From Streptomyces roseoverticillatus (GTDB lineage: Bacteria; Actinomycetota; Actinomycetes; Streptomycetales; Streptomycetaceae), in NCBI RefSeq assembly GCF_000719265.1, contig NZ_JOFL01000027.1, positions 7,688 through 71,687 on the forward strand: DNA of 64,000 bases, read 5' to 3'. The notes under the pieces were generated by a model, which saw nothing but the letters and a program-made list of their open reading frames with translations, made no database searches and was not told the origin of the DNA. Shown here piece after piece: positions 1 to 8,428 of this stretch (position 1 is the stretch's first letter; each line of letters starts with the position of its first letter). A program made the position numbers and the translations under genes.

Positions 1-842
1 GGGCACGGTGCGTGGTGCAGGACCGCGTGGGCCACGTGACCGATGCGCGGCAGGCCGTGCGGGCCGGACGCATGGCGCCCGACGACCATGAGGGCGGCGC
101 TCCCGCAGGAGGACAGCAGCACCTGCGCCGCGCTCCCCATCTCCACCTGCTCGGCGACCTCGACCTGCGGATGGCGGGCGCGCCACGGCTCCAGCGCGTC
201 GCCCAGCCGCTTCTGTTCGAGCGCGGCGAGCCCGCCGGTCTCGTCGGCCAGCCGCATGGAGCCGGGCCCCCAGTCGACGACCGGGGGCAGCGACCAGGCG
301 CGTACAGCCCGCAGTCCGGCCCCGCGCGCGGCGGCGGCCCCGAAGGCGAACCCCAGGACTCCGTCCGGCTCCTCGCCCACACCGGCCAGCACCTCGCCGG
401 CCTCCCCCACCTGCTCCTGCCCCTGCTCGGGGCTGCGGACGAGGACGACCGGCCCCTTGGCCTGCCGCAGCACGTGCAGGGCGATGGAACCGATCAGGTA
501 CCCGACGAACGCCCCGTGGCCGCGCGAGCCGAGGACGAGCACGTCCGCCTCGGCGGACTCGGCCACGAGCGCGGGCACCGGGTCGGCGTGCAGCAGCCGG
601 GCCGTGACCGGAAGGTCTGGGTGACGCCCCGTCACCCGGGCCCGGGTCTCGCGCAGCAGGTCCCCGGCCCAGCGCTGCTGCGCCTCGGTGTCCACGGTGA
701 CCGGGAGGTCCAGGGGCTGCTGGGTCCAGGCGTGGACGAGGCGCAGCTCCATGCCCCGGCGCACGGCCTCGGCCGCCGCCCAGTCCGCCGCGGCACTGCC
801 GTGCTCGCTGCCGTCCACACCAACGGTGATCACGCCGGACAC
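1..842 (-). CDS. Universal stress protein (two Usp domains), 3' end beyond window
   Basis: Tandem universal stress protein of the soluble ATP-binding Usp superfamily, usually linked to dormancy, hypoxia or general stress in actinobacteria. The first domain opens with the strand VITVGVDGSEHGSAAADW and carries the ATP-binding pattern GSRGHGAFVGYLIGS (G-2x-G-9x-G-S). The second domain ends toward the window edge with a GRHAPSG segment followed by IGHVAHAVLHHAPC, the usual C-terminal helix and strand, so only a few residues are missing (about 280 seen; family about 280-300). The start is GTG at 842, because the nearby upstream ATG frame closes at once. About 130 bases separate it from the helicase upstream on the same strand. 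Regulation is not visible. The family is secure; the specific role is unknown. Confidence 0.9.
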   Translation of the reverse strand, partial: MSGVITVGVDGSEHGSAAADWAAAEAVRRGMELRLVHAWTQQPLDLPVTVDTEAQQRWAGDLLRETRARVTGRHPDLPVTARLLHADPVPALVAESAEADVLVLGSRGHGAFVGYLIGSIALHVLRQAKGPVVLVRSPEQGQEQVGEAGEVLAGVGEEPDGVLGFAFGAAAARGAGLRAVRAWSLPPVVDWGPGSMRLADETGGLAALEQKRLGDALEPWRARHPQVEVAEQVEMGSAAQVLLSSCGSAALMVVGRHASGPHGLPRIGHVAHAVLHHAPC

Positions 843-974
843 AGGGCCTCCATGGTGCGCGGGGAAGTCTTCTCCTTGTGGCCACTGTCCGGCCGTGGCC
901 GCCCCCGGGGCGGGGGCCGCAGGGGCCGGCCACACGGACGAGTGACTCCAGCTGGACTCGTGGCGCCGGCCGGG

Positions 975-3900
975 TCAGACGACGCTACGGGCCCCGATCG
1001 CGTTGTACGCCGCCGCCCAGCCCAGGGCCAGCCGGTCGCCCCGCGTGAAGACGACCGCTCCGAGGCCCGCGGCGTCCGGGGAGCGGTCCTGCGGGCGCGC
1101 GACCTCGGCCGGGCTGCCGTCGGAGAAGTGCTCCGTGGTCGTCTTCCCGTTCCAGGCGCGCACAACCGCGCCGGGCGGCGCGAGCACGTGCACGGCGTCG
1201 CCGCCGGGCTCCTCGGTGAAGACCGTGCCCGTGGCCCGGTCGGCGAGGAGGGCGCGGTAGCGGTCCGCGGAGAGCATGCAGGACGCGGGCGGGGTGGTGC
1301 CCGGCCAGTCGGGGGCGTCGACGCCGCGGTCCCGGGCGGCGCGCCACATCTGCGGTACGAGGCGGCGGGCCGGCGGCGGCGTGGCCATCTGCTCGCACAT
1401 CCACAGCAGCCGCCCGGCGCCGCGCGGGGGCCCGAGCGTCCGCCAGCGGATGCGGGCAGCGAGGTCAAAGGCGGCGACGGCCGCCCACGGGTGGACGCTG
1501 CCGAGCGGGCCCTGGGCGCCGAGCCAGGCGAGGTAGCGCTCGGCCTCGTCCAGGATGTTCGTCATGCTCTCCAGGGGGATGCCGAGCACGTAGGCGCTGC
1601 GCGTGCGGAAGGCGTGCGGGCTGTGGGCGACCAGGAGCAGGACGGCGCGGGACAGGTCGCCGGCCGCGGGCTTGGCGCCGTCGTCCTGCGGGCCCGTCCC
1701 GTCGAGCTGATCGGTGCGGCCACCGGTGCGCAGGACCCGCAGCAGTGCGGCGCGGGCCCGTTCGGTGAAGGGGGCCTGTTCCAGGACGGGCAGGACGGCG
1801 CTCAGCAGGGTGGCCAGCATGTCCTCGGCGGTGTCGGGGTCCTGCGGGACGGGGAGGCCGCGCAGGGCGCTCGTGAGGGTGTCCGCGAGGTCGGAGTCGA
1901 CCATGAAGCGGCTGGTGAGCTTGCCGAGTTCGGTCGGCACGAGGAGCGCGGGGGCGTCGTCGCCCTCGGGGCCGGGGGTGCGGCGCAGGAAGCGGGAGTC
2001 CGCGAGGAAGTCCACGGCGTCGTGGAGGGAGTCGAAGCTCTCCTGGCCCTGGTGGAAGGCGAGGGTCCGCGTCCACCAGGCCTCCGCCTGCGGCAGGGTG
2101 CGCAGGCGGCCCTGGACGGCCTCGGCGAGCAGGTGGTCGGGCAGGCGGTCGCGGATGCGGGAGCGGACGGTGTAGCCGGCGGCCAGCCGGGCCTGCCACT
2201 CGGCGCGCTCCGCCCCGTCGGCGAGCAGGAAGGCCCAGCCCTCGCGCTCGCCCGCGCCGACGCGGCCGGCGCGCCCGAACATCTGCTGGACCATGGACAC
2301 TTCGATGCGGTCGAGCCCGATCTGCGTGTCGCGCACGACGACGGTCCGGGCGGGGAGGTTGACCCCCGCGGCGACGGTGGAGGTGGCCACGAGGACGTCG
2401 GCCTGCCGGGTGCGGAAGGCGTGTTCGGCCTCGCGCTTGTACGGCCAGTCGCGGTAGTGCAGCCGCACCCCGGCCTCGGAGCAGAGCCGCTCGACGAGTT
2501 CGGCGTCGTCCGCGTCGGCTCCGGCGGTGGGCACGCCGCGGTCCGCGGCGAGGGCGAGCGCGGTCGCCCGTACGCCCCGTTTGCTGCCGCAGAAGACCAG
2601 CACGCTGCCGCCTTCGCCGGTGACGGTACGGGCGAGGCGTACGGCGGTCTCCGTGCGCGAGGCCGACCGTGCGGACCAGTCGGCGTCGGGCGCGGCGGGG
2701 AGGACGGGGATCTGCCAGGTCAGGCGCGTGGGCCGCCAGGGGGTGCGGATCAGACGCGCGCCGAGCCATGCGGCGACCTCGTCCGCGTTGGCGACCGTGG
2801 CGGAGAGGCCGACGATGCGCACCTGCCCGCTGTCCTCGCGTACGCGCGCGAGGAGGGCTTCGAGGACGGGGCCGCGCGTGGGGTCGCCGAGCAGGTGGAT
2901 CTCGTCCACGACCAGGCAGCCGACCTCGGCGAGGGCGTCGCGCAGCGAGCCGGCGCGGCAGATCGCCTCGAACTTCTCGGTGGTGGCGATCCAGACGTCC
3001 GCCTTGCGGACGAGCTCGGCGTCGACGGCGGACTCGCCGGTGAGCCGGACCACTTCGAGGCCGTTGCGGCGCCACGTCTCCAGTTCGCGGTCGAGCTCGT
3101 CGGTCAGGGAGCGCTGCGGCACGAGCCAGGCCGCCTTGCGGCCGCGGTGGTGGGCGTGCAGGGCGGCGACCATGCCGACGGGCGTCTTGCCGGCTCCGGT
3201 GGGGGCGACGACGACCAGGTGGTCGTCCCCGTCGAGAACGGCCGGGACGGCCGCGGCCTGGGCCGGGTTGAAGGACGGGTGGCTCAGGAGCCCGGCCCAG
3301 GGCTGCGGGACGAGGTCGGTCACCGGCACGTACGCGTCGGGGTCGCCGGACGGGAGCTCCTCCAGGGCGTCCCACTGGGCCGCGAAGGCGTCGCGGGCGG
3401 CGTGGGCGCCGGGGCCGGCCACGGGGGCCGCGTCCCGCGCCGGGTGGGCGACCAGGTCCGTGGGGCTCCCCAAGTCTCCGATGGTGCCGACCTGTTCGCT
3501 CTCCTGCCAGTGGCGGACGCTGCGGCAGGGTATGCCCTGCGCCGCGAGCTCCTCGCGCAGGGCGTCGAACGCGGGGGTGTCGGGGACGATGACCCGGACG
3601 TCCTCGGCCGCCGCCACGGCCGCCGCGGCGGGCCGCCAGGCCGGGTCGGTGACCTTGCACCACAGCAGGCGGCGCTTCTCCTCCTCCGCGGGCAGCGGCA
3701 GGTCCTCGGGCCAGGCGGGCCGCGGCTGCCGCGTGAGGGCGGCGGGACGCAGGGGGACGGCAGGGGCGGCGGAGCGCGGCACCCGGATCGCCGTGACGCC
3801 AGCTCCGGCTCCGGCTCCGGCGCGACAGGGCCCGAGGCCCATCCGCTCCAGGACGGCGGAGAGCGCGACGGGCTCGGCCGCGGGCGACGGCCCCGAAGCC

Positions 3901-4238
3901 GTCGCCGCCCGCCGCGGCGCGCACAGCTTGTCGTAGGTCTTCACCCCGAGGTCGGCCAGGGTGTACGCGGCGGGGCAGGAGGGGCAGACGACGGCGACGT
4001 AGCGGTAGACACGGCCCTGGGACTCGTACGGTTTGCGCAGCGCGTGGAGCGCACGTTCGCAGACGGGGCACGTGCGGGGCACCTGCTCCTGGTAGCTCCA
4101 GCCGGGTTCCAGGAACCGGGGAAGAAGCGTCCCGGTCAGCCGGGTGCCCCACCGTTCCCGCACCAGTTCCACGACGGTCGGCCCGGTCTCCGTACCGCCG
4201 GCCGTCACCGCTTGCGCATCGTCAACGTCACCGTGCAT
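975..4238 (-). CDS. DEAD/DEAH-box helicase, Ski2-like, with N-terminal Cys-pair region
   Basis: Superfamily 2 nucleic-acid helicase of 1087 residues, expected to act on RNA or DNA in the cytoplasm. Visible motifs in order: a possible zinc site made of CPVC (57-60) and CPSC (85-88); Walker A APTGAGKT near 345; DEIH (motif II) near 443; LSAT (motif III) near 478; and QMFGRAGR (motif VI) near 651. The order and the DEIH/FGRAGR forms resemble Ski2/Brr2-type helicases. The long C-terminal third is unassigned. The ATG start lies 43 bases after the M6 protease stop, so co-transcription is possible but the functions do not match. No nuclease, methylase or other defence partner is visible. The substrate and biological role are unknown. 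Confidence 0.85.
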   Translation of the reverse strand: MHGDVDDAQAVTAGGTETGPTVVELVRERWGTRLTGTLLPRFLEPGWSYQEQVPRTCPVCERALHALRKPYESQGRVYRYVAVVCPSCPAAYTLADLGVKTYDKLCAPRRAATASGPSPAAEPVALSAVLERMGLGPCRAGAGAGAGVTAIRVPRSAAPAVPLRPAALTRQPRPAWPEDLPLPAEEEKRRLLWCKVTDPAWRPAAAAVAAAEDVRVIVPDTPAFDALREELAAQGIPCRSVRHWQESEQVGTIGDLGSPTDLVAHPARDAAPVAGPGAHAARDAFAAQWDALEELPSGDPDAYVPVTDLVPQPWAGLLSHPSFNPAQAAAVPAVLDGDDHLVVVAPTGAGKTPVGMVAALHAHHRGRKAAWLVPQRSLTDELDRELETWRRNGLEVVRLTGESAVDAELVRKADVWIATTEKFEAICRAGSLRDALAEVGCLVVDEIHLLGDPTRGPVLEALLARVREDSGQVRIVGLSATVANADEVAAWLGARLIRTPWRPTRLTWQIPVLPAAPDADWSARSASRTETAVRLARTVTGEGGSVLVFCGSKRGVRATALALAADRGVPTAGADADDAELVERLCSEAGVRLHYRDWPYKREAEHAFRTRQADVLVATSTVAAGVNLPARTVVVRDTQIGLDRIEVSMVQQMFGRAGRVGAGEREGWAFLLADGAERAEWQARLAAGYTVRSRIRDRLPDHLLAEAVQGRLRTLPQAEAWWTRTLAFHQGQESFDSLHDAVDFLADSRFLRRTPGPEGDDAPALLVPTELGKLTSRFMVDSDLADTLTSALRGLPVPQDPDTAEDMLATLLSAVLPVLEQAPFTERARAALLRVLRTGGRTDQLDGTGPQDDGAKPAAGDLSRAVLLLVAHSPHAFRTRSAYVLGIPLESMTNILDEAERYLAWLGAQGPLGSVHPWAAVAAFDLAARIRWRTLGPPRGAGRLLWMCEQMATPPPARRLVPQMWRAARDRGVDAPDWPGTTPPASCMLSADRYRALLADRATGTVFTEEPGGDAVHVLAPPGAVVRAWNGKTTTEHFSDGSPAEVARPQDRSPDAAGLGAVVFTRGDRLALGWAAAYNAIGARSVV

Positions 4239-4281
4239 TCCGCAACTGTCTCAGAGGGCCGCGGCTCCGGGGGCGGAACGA

Positions 4282-6309
4282 TCACCTCCCCTTCGGCAGC
4301 GAGCACGTGGCCTCGGCGGTCTTGCCGGGATCGCTCTCCGAGCGCGCGGTCAGGGTGACGGTGCCCTTGCGGTCGGCGCCCGGCTTGGAGGCGACGGCGA
4401 CATCGACGGGGACCGAGGTGCCGGAGGCGGCGGTGGTGAGGCGGTTGGGGAGCCAGGCGGACCAGCCGCGGCCCGAGGCGGTGGCGGACAGGCGGTAGAC
4501 GTCGGACGACAGGCGGGGGTCGCTCTGCGGCGCGGCCTTCCCGGTGTTGGCGAGGTCGAAGGTGCACACGGCCCGGCCCCGGGCGGGCCCGCTCTTCACC
4601 GTGCCCTTGCCGAGGGCGAGTCCGCGGGCCTGCGGCCCCGACCCGTCGAGGGACTTGACGCCGATGTCGTAGGAGAGGACGCCGGTGGCGTCGCGCTGCA
4701 CGTTCAGGACGTAGAAGTGCAGCCGGTTGGCCTCGTCGACGTACTCGTACGAGCTGCCGGAGTCGGCCCCCGCGTGGAAGAGGGCGTCGCTGAGCTGCCG
4801 GTAGTCCCCGATGGTGATCTTCTGAGGGGTGCCGTCAGGACGGGTGAAGTCGGTCAGGCGGATGTCCTCGGGGTGGGCGTCGACCACCCACGCGAAGGGG
4901 GCCCGGTCCGCGTTCTTGGTCTTGCTGAGGAGGACGCCGTTGTCCGGGGTGAACGAGTCGGCGCCCATGCGGTCGACGACCTCGACGGTGTAGTTGTCGT
5001 AGCCGCCGCCGTCGCAGAGCGGGTCGGTGGTGCGGTCGCACGCCGGGGACAGGTCGCGGCCCATGGTGATGTTGACGCCGGTCAGCCCCTTCTCGCCGGG
5101 CGGGGCGGAGCGGGCGGTGACGCGGGCGACGACGGGGCCGGAGTCCTTGAGGGCGTCGCGGTCGAGGCGCAGGACGTTCTTCTCGTCGACGATGCCGAGT
5201 TTGAGCTTGTCCCGCAGGACGTGCTGGGCGCCCATGGAGCCGCCGGCGGTGGCGGGTATCTGCCAGCGGGTGTGCGGTCCGCCGGGGCCGTTGAAGGAGC
5301 CGCGCGAGAGCATGCCCCAGATGCCGGTGTAGGAGCGGCTGAGCGGTGTCCCGTAGGGGTTGTTGTAGTTGTCGCCGATGCCCAGGATGTGGCTGAGCTC
5401 GTGGGCGAAGGTGGCCATGCCGGAGCTCTCGGCCTGGGTGGAGGAGCCGTCCGCGGCGTTGGGCCAGATGCGGGCGGCCGCCTGCCAGGACGTCCACGGC
5501 ACGTAGCGGGTCTGCGCGGCGTTGAGGCCGGAGGCGATGGGCGAGGGCGGTCCCCAGGCGGCCGGCACGTCCTGCGCGGACCGGAACTTCATCTGCCCGA
5601 ACTCCTGCCAGGCGGAGGACTCGTCGACGCCGGCGGTCAGGTAGAAGACGAAGTCGAACTCGCGTGTTTTGCCGGCGCCCACGTCGGCGGTCCAGGCCCG
5701 CTTGCCGTCGGCGCGGATGTCCTTGCCGCAGGTGTCGCCCACGGGGCAGGCGCCGGGGTTCATGCCGGGCTCGATGCCGTACTGGTGGGACTTCCCCGGC
5801 ATGCGGTAGACGCCGAAGGCGGTCAGGCCGACGCCGAAGCGGCCCCCGGAGTCCTCCATCCAGTACTCGTTGATGGTGTGCCCGTGGTTGAGCGCGCCGG
5901 GCTTGTTGAGGAAGTCCTCGTAGAACTGCGGCACCTGCGCGCGCGGGATGCCGGACGCGCTGGGCAGCGGGTTGCCGAACTTGGCGGCTCCGGCGGGCTT
6001 CGTGACCGAGAACTCCTCGTCGGCGTAGTCCAGGAGCACGAGCGCGCCCTTGAACTTGCGCTGCGTGGGCGTGCGGCCGGGGTTCGCCCAGTCCGTTCCG
6101 GGCACGGAGCGGTACTCGGCCCAGGTCATGTCGTCGGGGTTGCGCCAGTGCTGCGGATCGATCGGCCGGACGAGGGGCAGCGGGCCCCGGGAAGCGGCGT
6201 CGGGCGTCGCCCGGGCGGGCCCGGCGGCGACGGCGGCCACGACGCCGAGGAGCAGGGCGACGACGCCGAGCCGGCGCAGCCGGCGGACGCGTCTGCGGCG
6301 CAGGAACAC
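4282..6309 (-). CDS. Secreted M6-family (immune inhibitor A-like) metalloprotease
   Basis: Secreted zinc metalloprotease of 675 residues. The N-terminus has an Arg-rich stretch, a hydrophobic core (VVALLLGVVAAVAA) and an Ala-x-Ala region, a clear signal peptide of roughly 35-40 residues. The catalytic motif HELSH lies at 303-307 and is followed by GIGDNYNNPYGTP, typical of M6 peptidases. A C-terminal domain of about 150 residues is beta-rich (NPCBM-associated or NEW3-like in character) and may aid substrate or cell-wall binding. Translation starts at GTG 6309 behind GAGGTGA. It is likely an extracellular scavenging protease. The helicase gene follows 43 bases downstream on the same strand. 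Confident on family, not on substrate. Confidence 0.88.
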   Translation of the reverse strand: MFLRRRRVRRLRRLGVVALLLGVVAAVAAGPARATPDAASRGPLPLVRPIDPQHWRNPDDMTWAEYRSVPGTDWANPGRTPTQRKFKGALVLLDYADEEFSVTKPAGAAKFGNPLPSASGIPRAQVPQFYEDFLNKPGALNHGHTINEYWMEDSGGRFGVGLTAFGVYRMPGKSHQYGIEPGMNPGACPVGDTCGKDIRADGKRAWTADVGAGKTREFDFVFYLTAGVDESSAWQEFGQMKFRSAQDVPAAWGPPSPIASGLNAAQTRYVPWTSWQAAARIWPNAADGSSTQAESSGMATFAHELSHILGIGDNYNNPYGTPLSRSYTGIWGMLSRGSFNGPGGPHTRWQIPATAGGSMGAQHVLRDKLKLGIVDEKNVLRLDRDALKDSGPVVARVTARSAPPGEKGLTGVNITMGRDLSPACDRTTDPLCDGGGYDNYTVEVVDRMGADSFTPDNGVLLSKTKNADRAPFAWVVDAHPEDIRLTDFTRPDGTPQKITIGDYRQLSDALFHAGADSGSSYEYVDEANRLHFYVLNVQRDATGVLSYDIGVKSLDGSGPQARGLALGKGTVKSGPARGRAVCTFDLANTGKAAPQSDPRLSSDVYRLSATASGRGWSAWLPNRLTTAASGTSVPVDVAVASKPGADRKGTVTLTARSESDPGKTAEATCSLPKGR

Positions 6310-6373
6310 GGCTCACCTCTCAGGAGTGAGTGCGATATGCCAGGTCCATGACAAGCCATGTCGTGCAAGCGTG

Positions 6374-6393
6374 CCTACCGGGGCCACGGTAGG
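6374..6393 (-). terminator. Hairpin downstream of the 6465-6935 gene
   Basis: A perfect 7-bp inverted repeat, CCTACCG / CGGTAGG with a 6-base loop, lies about 70 bases past the stop of the small membrane protein gene and before the protease start region. There is no T-run, as is common for Streptomyces terminators. It could equally be an operator for the protease promoter. Confidence 0.4.
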
Positions 6394-6464
6394 GCCGGGG
6401 CCAGGTGCGACGCCAGAGCGCGTACGTGACCCCGGTGGCGCGCGGCGCGCCCGGCCGCCCGCGT

Positions 6465-6935
6465 TCAGCCGCCGTGCACCACGATCCGGTAGGCGCAGAG
6501 ACCGACCACGCCCAGGACACAGGCGATCACCACCCAGGACCCGAGGCCCGTGTGGCGGCCCTTGCGCCCGTGCCGCGCCTTCGCGGCCTTCGCGGTCTTC
6601 TCAGCGCGACCGCCCCTCGCCGCACCCGGGTCGCGGGGCGCGGGAGCGGCGGCGGTCTCGGCGAGGAGCCGGCGGCAGGCCGCGGCGAGGTCGCCCATGC
6701 CCGCCGACAGCGGTACGACGGTCTCCGAGCGCGCCGGGGCGGTGGTCCCGCCGTCCAGGATGCGGCCCGCGCGGACGAGGACCTCGTCGCTGCCGCCCGC
6801 GGGGGCGAGGCTGATCCACCGCTGCACGTGCTCGCCGCGGATGACCACCTCCCCGGCCCGGTCCCGGTAGACGATGTACTCGCGCCACAGCAGCCCGGCC
6901 AGCTCTTCCGCGGTCTCTCTCAGTCTCGCCCTCAT
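6465..6935 (-). CDS. Hypothetical protein with single C-terminal membrane anchor
   Basis: A 156-residue protein that I cannot place in a named family. Residues 1-85 form a mixed globular region (starting MRARLRETAEELAGLLWREY, then a strand-rich part with VVIRGEHVQRWISL). Residues 90-130 are an Ala/Lys/Arg-rich basic linker with KTAKAAKARHGRKGR. The C-terminus has one hydrophobic helix (SWVVIACVLGVVGLCAYRIVV) ending in a few polar residues. This is the layout of a tail-anchored or C-terminal single-pass protein with a cytoplasmic N-domain. It stands alone: the pvc-like operon ends 50 bases upstream on the same strand and the protease gene follows. Coding bias supports a real gene; the function is unknown. 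Confidence 0.65.
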   Translation of the reverse strand: MRARLRETAEELAGLLWREYIVYRDRAGEVVIRGEHVQRWISLAPAGGSDEVLVRAGRILDGGTTAPARSETVVPLSAGMGDLAAACRRLLAETAAAPAPRDPGAARGGRAEKTAKAAKARHGRKGRHTGLGSWVVIACVLGVVGLCAYRIVVHGG

Positions 6936-6985
6936 GTGGTCCCCCCACGGTTCATCACGCCAACGAATCGAACAAACGCCGCATT

Positions 6986-7531
6986 CTAACGGCGGTCTGA
7001 CGGTTCGACGGCCCAGGGGCGCCGCACGGGACCGGAGGCAATGATTCCGGTCCTACCCAGGGCCTGCAGCCCCCGGAACTCCCCTTCGTAGAAGACCAGC
7101 GGCCGGCCGCCCTCGCGGTACTCGGCCTCCTCGACGCTCCCCACGAAGAGCACGTGGTCTCCCCCGTCGTACGCGGCCCACGGCGTGCAGGAGAGCGTCG
7201 CGAGGGAGCCCGCGAGGCGGGGGGCGAGGCCGGCGGGCGGCCGGGCCGCCCAGCGGGGCGGCGCCTGCGTGCGCCGGCCGGCGAAGCGCTCGGCGAGGTC
7301 CCGCTGGTCCTCGCCGAGCACGTTCACCGTGAACGGCCTGCCGGCGAGGTGCCGTCCGGCCCTGCTCCGGCGGTGGAGCGAGACCAGGACCAGCGCCGGG
7401 TCCAGCGAGACCGCCGTGAAGGCGTTGACGGTCGCGCCGTGCGGGACGCCGTCGACCTCGCACGTCACCACGGTGACGCCGGTGGCGAAGTGCCCCAGGC
7501 AGGCCCGCAGCAGCCGTTCATCGGTGATCAA
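6986..7531 (-). CDS. Flavin reductase domain protein (HpaC-like)
   Basis: NAD(P)H:flavin oxidoreductase of the HpaC / flavin-reductase-like domain family, 181 residues, matching the family length of 160-190. Characteristic parts are FATGVTVVT near residue 16, GATVNAFTAVSLDPALVLVSL (flavin-binding strand region) and the C-terminal strand with VLFVGSVEEAEY. Such enzymes supply reduced FAD to two-component monooxygenases. Here the natural partner is the HpaB/PvcC-like hydroxylase four genes upstream in the same operon. The start is probably TTG at 7531, six bases from the LigB stop; no ATG in frame fits better. It is the last gene of the operon. Family assignment is firm; the pairing is inferred from context. 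Confidence 0.85.
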   Translation of the reverse strand: MITDERLLRACLGHFATGVTVVTCEVDGVPHGATVNAFTAVSLDPALVLVSLHRRSRAGRHLAGRPFTVNVLGEDQRDLAERFAGRRTQAPPRWAARPPAGLAPRLAGSLATLSCTPWAAYDGGDHVLFVGSVEEAEYREGGRPLVFYEGEFRGLQALGRTGIIASGPVRRPWAVEPSDRR

Positions 7532-7537
7532 CGCCCG

Positions 7538-8416
7538 TCACCTCCCCCCGCCGGCCGGCAGGTCGAACCAGAGGTGCACCTGCCCGGTGCCGATCCCGTT
7601 CTCGTACGCGCTGAACAGCCGTCCCCGCGCCCGGCACGCCTCCCCGCCCAGCGCGCCCGCCAGCATCAGGTAGTGGCCGAAGCGGGCCTCGGGCGCGTAC
7701 CGCAGGTACTCCGGCATGGACCGGATCACCTCGTCGTGCCGGCCCGCCTCCAGCCAGGCGATCCGCCGCTCGTCCGCGGCCCGGGCCTCGGGGGTGACGA
7801 TGTTGGCCGGGTCGCCGGCCATGCGGTCGCGCAGTTCGCCGAGCGGCCGGAAGCGGTGGGACAGGCCGCCCGAGGCGAGCAGCAGCACGCGGCGGCCGGC
7901 GAGCCCGGCGATCGCCTCCCCCATGACCTCGCCGATCCTGAGGAAGTCCTCGGTGGTCGCCGTCTGGCAGACGGAGACGGACACCCACGGCTTGCCGGTC
8001 CGCCCGAGGTACGTCCAGAGGTTGAGCGTCGCGTAATGGATCGGCAGGTGCGGTTCGTCGTTGGCCTCGATCCACACCTTCCGCTCCGCCGCCAGGCCGG
8101 CGACCGCGTGCGCGAGCGCGGGGTCGCCGGGCAGGTCGTACGGCAGCCGGCTGATCGCCGACGGCATCTCGTCGGAGGTGAACAGGCCCCGGCGGCGCGG
8201 ATGGGCCGTGATCACCGCTTCGGTCGTGGTGGCCCAGTGGGAGTCGAACACCACGACGGTGTCGTACCCGGCCGTGTCGGTCACCTCGCGGCGGAGCCGT
8301 TCCAGGCCGGTCGCGAGCGTGAAGTCGCTGCCTCCGTTGGCCTCGGTGCGGGCGGGCTCGGGGAACATGATGGCGGGCGCGTGCGAGAGCAGGCCCGCAC
8401 CGACGATGTCGCCCAT
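7538..8416 (-). CDS. LigB-superfamily (type III) extradiol ring-cleavage dioxygenase
   Basis: Non-haem Fe(II) extradiol dioxygenase of the LigB superfamily, 292 residues, most like the 3,4-dihydroxyphenylacetate 2,3-dioxygenase group. Visible family marks are the N-terminal GLLSHAP (metal-ligand His), VVFDSHWATT (second His region) and LLLASGGLSHRFRPL (third conserved block). These enzymes open a catechol ring next to the diol. Strong RBS AAAGGAGA lies before ATG 8416, and the gene starts 12 bases after the reductase gene, inside the isocyanide operon. In this setting the substrate is probably a catechol produced by the HpaB/PvcC-like hydroxylase rather than a nutrient. An extradiol enzyme in a pvc-type locus is the oddest part of this operon. 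Substrate is inferred. Confidence 0.88.
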   Translation of the reverse strand: MGDIVGAGLLSHAPAIMFPEPARTEANGGSDFTLATGLERLRREVTDTAGYDTVVVFDSHWATTTEAVITAHPRRRGLFTSDEMPSAISRLPYDLPGDPALAHAVAGLAAERKVWIEANDEPHLPIHYATLNLWTYLGRTGKPWVSVSVCQTATTEDFLRIGEVMGEAIAGLAGRRVLLLASGGLSHRFRPLGELRDRMAGDPANIVTPEARAADERRIAWLEAGRHDEVIRSMPEYLRYAPEARFGHYLMLAGALGGEACRARGRLFSAYENGIGTGQVHLWFDLPAGGGR

Positions 8417-8428
8417 GGCGAGTCTCCT

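Noticed and set aside
12..4358. A 1448-codon open frame on the plus strand
   Set aside because: It is the mirror of the USP and helicase genes; high third-position GC keeps antisense frames open. Its translation is low-complexity and matches no family.
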